Part shown: positions 24,141 through 25,391 of the stretch, in pieces | Layout: each line of letters starts with the position of its first letter | Position numbering within the stretch: position 1 is the stretch's first letter | IMG/VR virus record: IMGVR_UViG_3300010160_000208 | Span: 1 to 25,391 of that record | DNA length: 25,391 bases | Origin: a virus | Direction: 5' to 3' (one strand) | Position numbers and translations under genes: made by a program | Notes under the pieces: generated by a model | Told to the model about the DNA's origin: nothing | Seen by the model: the letters and a program-made list of their open reading frames with translations, nothing else | Databases searched by the model: none

Positions 24141-25337
24141 TTAGGAGAATGATAAGTTTTGGACGGCTATCTCCCCAACATAATCTGCTGCGTTACCGAA
24201 GGAACTTGCAGTATTGGTGAGCTCGACGAAGCCATAACGTGTCATAAATGACACGACTGGTTCGAAGGTTGACGGATCTAGAACAACGCCACTACTCATT
24301 AACGGAATGTATGGGCAGTAGAACGCAGCAGCATCAGCTTCTGAAGTGCCTTTGTAACCGACCAATACACTTGCTGTGTCTTGAGCATAGCTGTTTACAA
24401 ACACACGCATAGCACCGTTTAAAGTACCAACAAACTTGGTGTTTGTAGGAGCTTCAAAAGTACCTTCTGTGGTTCTAGCAAACGCACTAGTTGTTGCACT
24501 TTGTAGTACAGTTAAACTTGCTGGAGATACAACAGCCCAGTTACCAGCGCCACGACGTGTACGCTGAGCGATCAAGTTTGCAACACGATTGATAAGAACA
24601 GCCAAAGCAGCGTGCTCGTCACCAACGAATGTAGCAGTACCACTTACAGTAGCTTGGTTGTATGTGTACTCAGTTGCAGCCAATGTTGACAAGCTCAAGA
24701 GAATCTCTTGATCAATCTCAGCTGTGATCTCTTGTGCAAGAGCAGCCATGATTTCTGCTTCAACGTCAATACCATGCATGGCTTGTGCGTCTTGTGCAGA
24801 TTCAAAAGTCCAACGTGCTTGTAACTTACGAGTCTTGGCTTCAACAGCCTGTTTCAAGATCTGTACAGAGATCTGCTTACCGCCAGTACCTTCCATGGTA
24901 GCTGTGTTATTGCCAGTGTAACCACTTGCAGTATTAGTACCAGCCGGAACTGTGGAGTATGCAGTTGCAATAGTGAACGGGCTCAATGCTTCTTGGCCGG
25001 CTGTTACACTAGTTGCTGCTTGGCTGTTGTCAGTCAAGCTGTTTGCGTATCTTACACGCAAGGTGTGGATTTGACCTACTGGACCTGTCATTGGCTGAAC
25101 ACCAACCAACTCGTTAGCGATAACAGTTGGCATAACACGTCTGATAACTGGTAGAATCACTCTGTTTAATGTAGCGATGTTACCACTAGCAGTAGAACCA
25201 GAAGATGCATTTTCACGCAAGTACTTCTTGGTATTTTCAAGGATCACACTCATAGAATTGCGCTTTGAGCCGTTTAAGCCTTCTAGCAACGCATCTTTAG
25301 TCTCATCCCAACGACTTTCTAATAATTCTTGTGACAT
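24141..25337 (-). CDS. 23: Major capsid protein, T4 gp23-like (398 aa)
   Basis: The gene encodes the main shell protein of the head. The N-terminus MSQELLESRWDETKDALLEG and a basic helical segment to about residue 43 look like the delta-domain/propeptide region. The HK97-fold core begins with LNRVILPVIRRVMPTVIANE, then LVGVQPMTGPVGQIHTLRVRYA (gp23 hallmark), VEAKTRKLQARWTFESAQD with HGIDVEAEIMAALAQEITAEID, RRGAGNWAVVSPASL, and VGYKGTSEADAAAFYCPYIPL with PVVSFMTRYGF near the C-terminus. T4 gp23 is 521 aa and many marine homologues are, as I recall, around 450-470, so this is short. The missing part appears to be the insertion-domain region after the GQIHTLRVRYA block. AAGGAG (25344-25349) sits 6 nt upstream. 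Cleavage by a gp21-type protease near KYLRE-NAS (about residue 43) is conceivable but not shown. Confidence 0.97.
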   Translation of the reverse strand: MSQELLESRWDETKDALLEGLNGSKRNSMSVILENTKKYLRENASSGSTASGNIATLNRVILPVIRRVMPTVIANELVGVQPMTGPVGQIHTLRVRYANSLTDNSQAATSVTAGQEALSPFTIATAYSTVPAGTNTASGYTGNNTATMEGTGGKQISVQILKQAVEAKTRKLQARWTFESAQDAQAMHGIDVEAEIMAALAQEITAEIDQEILLSLSTLAATEYTYNQATVSGTATFVGDEHAALAVLINRVANLIAQRTRRGAGNWAVVSPASLTVLQSATTSAFARTTEGTFEAPTNTKFVGTLNGAMRVFVNSYAQDTASVLVGYKGTSEADAAAFYCPYIPLMSSGVVLDPSTFEPVVSFMTRYGFVELTNTASSFGNAADYVGEIAVQNLSFS

Positions 25338-25364
25338 TTAAGTCTCCTTTTTTTCTATCTGATT

Positions 25365-25391
25365 TTACAGCCCTGCCAGACGCTTGAGGTC
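25365..25391 (-). CDS. Possible 3' end of an upstream minus-strand gene (gp22 position)
   Basis: Reading the minus strand from the right edge gives DLKRLAGL followed by TAA (25365-25367), 27 nt before the capsid ribosome site. T4-like phages place the scaffold gene 22 directly upstream of 23, and a C-terminus of this kind would be acceptable, but eight residues cannot establish identity. Confidence 0.35.
   Translation of the reverse strand, partial: DLKRLAGL

Overview
The window reads as part of the genome of a T4-like tailed phage (myovirus) from an aquatic or environmental setting. The anchors are a gp23-type major capsid protein at the right end (minus strand, 24141-25337) and adjacent gp14- and gp15-type neck and tail-completion proteins near the left end (plus strand, 996-3796). 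The gp14 and gp15 homologues carry long C-terminal extensions, as I recall for T4-like marine phages and cyanophages. No photosynthesis or host-marker gene is present, so the host cannot be named. Coding is dense, with overlapping starts and stops, T4-late-promoter-like (A/G/C)TAAATA boxes and few terminators.

Layout from left to right. (1) 1-939, minus: a conserved-looking hypothetical protein running off the left edge, and a small coiled-coil protein. (2) 996-4218, plus: gp14 neck protein, gp15 tail terminator and a Nudix hydrolase whose start lies inside the end of gp15. (3) 4203-7765, minus: an unrecognised, possibly sugar-transfer-related protein; a three-domain TPR / FkbM-type methyltransferase / 2-oxoglutarate Fe(II) oxygenase protein; and a GH130-like beta-propeller. 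(4) 7814-20830, minus: about 13 kb of virion adhesion genes. These are three very long, low-complexity fibre proteins (1358, 865 and 1567 aa), a glycine-rich adhesin-like protein translationally coupled to the 865-aa fibre, and a 234-aa structural protein. Two of the fibres contain collagen-like Gly-X-Y shafts that almost lack proline. (5) 20978-24042: three probable glycosyltransferases, namely TPR plus GT9-like, GT17-like, and one with a C-terminal SEKTxKP-type motif. (6) 24141-25391, minus: the capsid gene preceded by what may be the end of a gp22-position gene.

The most interesting idea is that the genes flanking the fibre block form a dedicated decoration system. At least three sugar-transfer enzymes, a methyltransferase-oxygenase fusion and a GH130-like propeller surround threonine-rich collagen-like fibres, which resemble spore-surface collagens known to be O-glycosylated. 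This is inference. The alternative is that the enzymes remodel the host surface or other virion glycans. The same region shows strong internal repetition: a 67-residue tandem repeat, a 50-residue direct repeat, and a large duplicated module 786 residues apart. This makes the fibre block a likely hotspot for recombination and receptor switching.
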